Shown: positions 22,799 through 25,106 of the stretch, in pieces
How positions within the stretch are numbered: position 1 is the first letter of the stretch
Layout of the letters: each line of letters starts with the position of its first letter
NCBI GenBank assembly: GCA_047921075.1
Contig: JBLRWS010000037.1
Coordinates: forward strand, 1-25,106
Source of the DNA: JBLRWS01 sp047921075
Lineage (GTDB): Bacteria; Bacteroidota; Rhodothermia; Balneolales; Balneolaceae
Length of the DNA stretch: 25,106 bases
Reading direction: 5' to 3'
Translations under genes and position numbers: made by a program
The notes under the pieces: generated by a model
What the model was told of the DNA's origin: nothing
Seen by the model: only the letters and a program-made list of their open reading frames with translations
The model's database searches: none

Positions 22799-23722
22799 TC
22801 AGGATATGGCCGTGTAGGGGTTACGATCGATCGCCGGCCGGTCGGCATCGTATACATCCTGATAGGCACGCGCCATAACGGCGGTAAAAACAAAGAGCGC
22901 GGCAGCGTAAAACACCCATACAAGAATGATAATCAACAGCGTGTAGCCTTGATAAAAATAGCGGTACGCTGTAAGTGCATATTCCAGATAGACACTGACG
23001 CCAAATTTGGCCAGCTCAAACAGGACGGTGTAACTGAGTGCCGCAAGCATTGCCACGCGCGGATTGATCCGCCGCTCGCTGATGTAGCGGAAAATCACGT
23101 AAAATAGTATCGGGGTGAAAACAAGCGGCACCAGTCCGGTAAGCAGCTCAGTAACCCAGCTCAGCTCAATGACCACATCGGTTGCCGGAATTACAATCGA
23201 ATCCAGCGGATAAAGTGAAAGCAGCGTGATGGCCATGGTGAAAAAGAGAAACACACCGCCAACAACACCAAAGGCAAAAAAGTTGTGCACCAGCTCCAGC
23301 ACAGGGTGGCGCCGATCCTGAACATCAAATACATCAAACACCACATGTTTAAGTGTGTGGAACAGGCCCTGCGCGAAGATCATCAAAATTAAAATACCCG
23401 CAATCCCAAAAATCCGGCGCGCCTCAACCAGTGGTTCAAGAAGTGCTTCGAGGGTGATGTATCCGGCCAGCAGGTCGCTGCTTTGTGTTTGCACTGCAAA
23501 ATTGGGGAACAGCTCCCGTCCGTACCGCAATACCTCTTCAAACGCTGCATCGAACGACAAGACGTAACCGATGATGGAGATCAATATCAGCGTGAACGGA
23601 ATTGCGCAGATAAACAGATTAAAGGTGATCGCCGAGGCATTAAAGAACAGATCTTTCTTAAGCGCCAGGCGTCCAACCAATCTGCAATATTGATTAAACT
23701 TTACTTTATGATGGTCAATCAT
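22799..23722 (-). CDS. YihY/UPF0761-family inner-membrane protein
   Basis: This 307-residue membrane protein has about six hydrophobic segments and the family features: KKDLFFNASAITFNLFICAIPF near the start, ILILMIFAQGLFHTLKHVVF in the middle, and LLTGLVPLVFTPILFYVIFRYISERRINPRVAMLAAL followed by a final pair of helices. The family was once called ribonuclease BN, but that activity belongs to another protein; the function is unknown. I chose the ATG at 23722 because it gives a normal soluble N-terminus (MIDHHKVKFNQYCR). A GTG at 23803 would add 27 residues that look like a spurious extension. The mpg gene follows at once, and mutS is read in the opposite direction 135 bases away. Confidence 0.88.
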   Translation of the reverse strand: MIDHHKVKFNQYCRLVGRLALKKDLFFNASAITFNLFICAIPFTLILISIIGYVLSFDAAFEEVLRYGRELFPNFAVQTQSSDLLAGYITLEALLEPLVEARRIFGIAGILILMIFAQGLFHTLKHVVFDVFDVQDRRHPVLELVHNFFAFGVVGGVFLFFTMAITLLSLYPLDSIVIPATDVVIELSWVTELLTGLVPLVFTPILFYVIFRYISERRINPRVAMLAALSYTVLFELAKFGVSVYLEYALTAYRYFYQGYTLLIIILVWVFYAAALFVFTAVMARAYQDVYDADRPAIDRNPYTAIS

Positions 23723-23857
23723 AGAGTTTTGAAAATAGGGTGTGGCCGGTAATATACCAAGAATTGATACTATACTTGCCGCGATGGATTCTGTACATTT
23801 CACTGTTACGGTGGCGTTCTATGAAACATACCACAGTACAGCAACGATACGCGATTT

Positions 23858-25106
23858 ATGGCAAAAAAGAAGCAGAAAACGCCGCTTATGCGGCAATACG
23901 ATTCGATCAAAGAAAAATATCCCGGCACCATACTGTTGTTTCGGGTAGGCGATTTTTACGAAACCTTTGGGGATGATGCTGAACTGATCAGCCGCGAGCT
24001 GGGTATTACCCTTACCAAGCGCAACAATGGCGGCGATCAAACCCCGCTGGCCGGCTTTCCCTATCATGCGGTAGATAACTACCTCCCAAAACTGGTGAAG
24101 CGCGGTTTCCGTGTGGCTATCTGCGAGCAGACGGAAAATCCGGAAGAGGCCAAAAAGGCGGGGCGTAAAATTGTAGACCGCGACGTGACGGAGATTACCA
24201 CCCCGGGCGTCACTCTTTCCGACAAACTGCTCGACCACAAACGCAATAACTACATTGCCGCGGTGTGGAAAGCGGGCGGCACGTACGGCGTGGCATTTTC
24301 GGATGTATCAACCGGCGAGTTTTCCCTCTGCCAGGTATCAGCCGGCAACCTGCATACGCTGGTACAGTCGTTGCAACCATCCGAACTGCTGCTTCCTAAA
24401 AAATGGAAGAACAGAGAGGATGACACCCTGAAAGAGTTTACCACCACGTGGGTTGAAGATTGGGTGTATGAGGGAGAGTACGGCTATAAAACTCTGACCG
24501 ATCATTTTCAAACGCACTCGCTCAAGGGGTATGGAGTGGATGATCTGGAGGTGGCCCATGTGGCTGCCGGCGCGCTGCTGCACTACGTTCGCGAAACGCA
24601 AAAATCATCGCTGGGCCATCTGAAGCGTCTTCAGGCGTATGAAAATTCTGATTATATGGCACTGGATGCCGCCACAAAGCGAAATCTTGAGCTTATCTCT
24701 ACGATGCAGGAAGGTGGCAGCGACGGGACGCTGATTTCCATTTTGGACGATACTTGCACCGCGATGGGCGGGCGGATGCTGCGTAAATGGATTATGCGTC
24801 CGCAAAAGAAAATAAAGCCGATTGAACAGCGGCTCGACGCCGTACAGGCACTTCACGCTGATCACGAACGCCGGAGCGAATTGCGCGAGGAACTTCAACA
24901 GGTGGGCGATCTCGAGCGGCTGATCAGCCGAATTAGTGTTGGGCGCACCAACGCACGCGATATCCGTCAGCTGCAGCGGTCATTGGCTCAGATTCCTCGC
25001 ATCAAGATGCAGCTGAACGGCTTTGAAAATGAACTTCTGGGCGACCTCAACGGCCGGCTGAAGACGATGGCGAGTTTACAGGAGCGCATTGATGCCGCGC
25101 TGGTTG
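23858..25106 (+). CDS. mutS: DNA mismatch repair protein MutS (5' part, cut by window edge)
   Basis: MutS recognises mismatches and starts repair through MutL. The frame is open from the ATG at 23858 to the window end, giving 416 of the usual 850-880 residues. Domain I begins with TPLMRQYDSIKEKYPG, and the mismatch-wedge motif FYE has Phe33 and Glu35 in FRVGDFYETFGDDAE. TKRNNGGDQTPLAGFPYHAVDNYLPKLVKRGFRVAICEQ follows. The connector domain contains YGVAFSDVSTGEF, and the core begins with DAATKRNLEL and GGRMLRKWIMRP. The ATPase lies beyond the window. Upstream is a 135-bp divergent region shared with yihY, where I see no convincing promoter. Confidence 0.96.
   Translation, partial: MAKKKQKTPLMRQYDSIKEKYPGTILLFRVGDFYETFGDDAELISRELGITLTKRNNGGDQTPLAGFPYHAVDNYLPKLVKRGFRVAICEQTENPEEAKKAGRKIVDRDVTEITTPGVTLSDKLLDHKRNNYIAAVWKAGGTYGVAFSDVSTGEFSLCQVSAGNLHTLVQSLQPSELLLPKKWKNREDDTLKEFTTTWVEDWVYEGEYGYKTLTDHFQTHSLKGYGVDDLEVAHVAAGALLHYVRETQKSSLGHLKRLQAYENSDYMALDAATKRNLELISTMQEGGSDGTLISILDDTCTAMGGRMLRKWIMRPQKKIKPIEQRLDAVQALHADHERRSELREELQQVGDLERLISRISVGRTNARDIRQLQRSLAQIPRIKMQLNGFENELLGDLNGRLKTMASLQERIDAALV

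Noticed and set aside
23740..23976. Plus-strand frames overlapping the start of mutS.
   Set aside because: They lie in other frames of the mutS gene and show no family features.

Overview
The window looks like about 25 kb of chromosome from a Gram-negative member of the Bacteroidota/Balneolota/Rhodothermota group. Three kinds of evidence support this. (1) The tRNA-Val gene and a small protein gene each have an exact TAnnTTTG -7 box, the housekeeping promoter type of that group. (2) Several proteins have group-typical forms: a DksA-like protein with a degraded zinc finger, a split YeeE transporter with a small second subunit, and YceI lipocalin-like exported proteins. (3) The background is housekeeping genes with mixed orientation and few strong Shine-Dalgarno sites. 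The species cannot be named from sequence alone. There is no CRISPR array, no insertion sequence and no phage.

Layout. 1-137: start of an ECF sigma factor gene (minus), cut by the window edge. 274-852: an orphan 84-residue basic protein and tRNA-Val(UAC), both minus, each with its own promoter box and terminator. 963-5330: a fatty-acid beta-oxidation block (fadI thiolase, fadJ hydratase/dehydrogenase, then a short-chain dehydrogenase). 5363-11980: a sulfur block on the minus strand, in transcription order a split YeeE/TsuA-type transporter (two genes), a CstB-like persulfide dioxygenase/rhodanese fusion, a SulP anion permease and an MFS transporter. It is read away from a divergent GntR/UTRA regulator gene. 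12087-13754: yajC and a ribBA-type gene whose GTP cyclohydrolase half has lost its zinc ligands. 13774-18014: ileS, a DksA-like gene and lspA (minus). 18325-20823: an exported S9 peptidase. 20897-22110: two tandem yceI paralogues (minus), the second broken by a 100-N assembly gap. 22213-23722: yihY-mpg (minus). 23858-25106: the first half of mutS (plus).

How they work together. The sulfur block is the most distinctive part. Its predicted job is uptake of thiosulfate or a related sulfur species (YeeE pair), oxidation and transfer of persulfide sulfur (MBL-rhodanese fusion), and movement of the resulting sulfate or sulfite (SulP, perhaps MFS). The 190-bp divergent intergenic region carries two copies of one imperfect palindrome 64 bp apart. 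One covers the -35 box of the yeeE promoter and the other abuts the -35 box of the gntR promoter. This fits repression and autoregulation by the cysteine-free GntR protein. The other notable items are the degenerate RibBA protein, a possible three-way-junction RNA just upstream of it, and the yceI duplication that probably caused the assembly gap.
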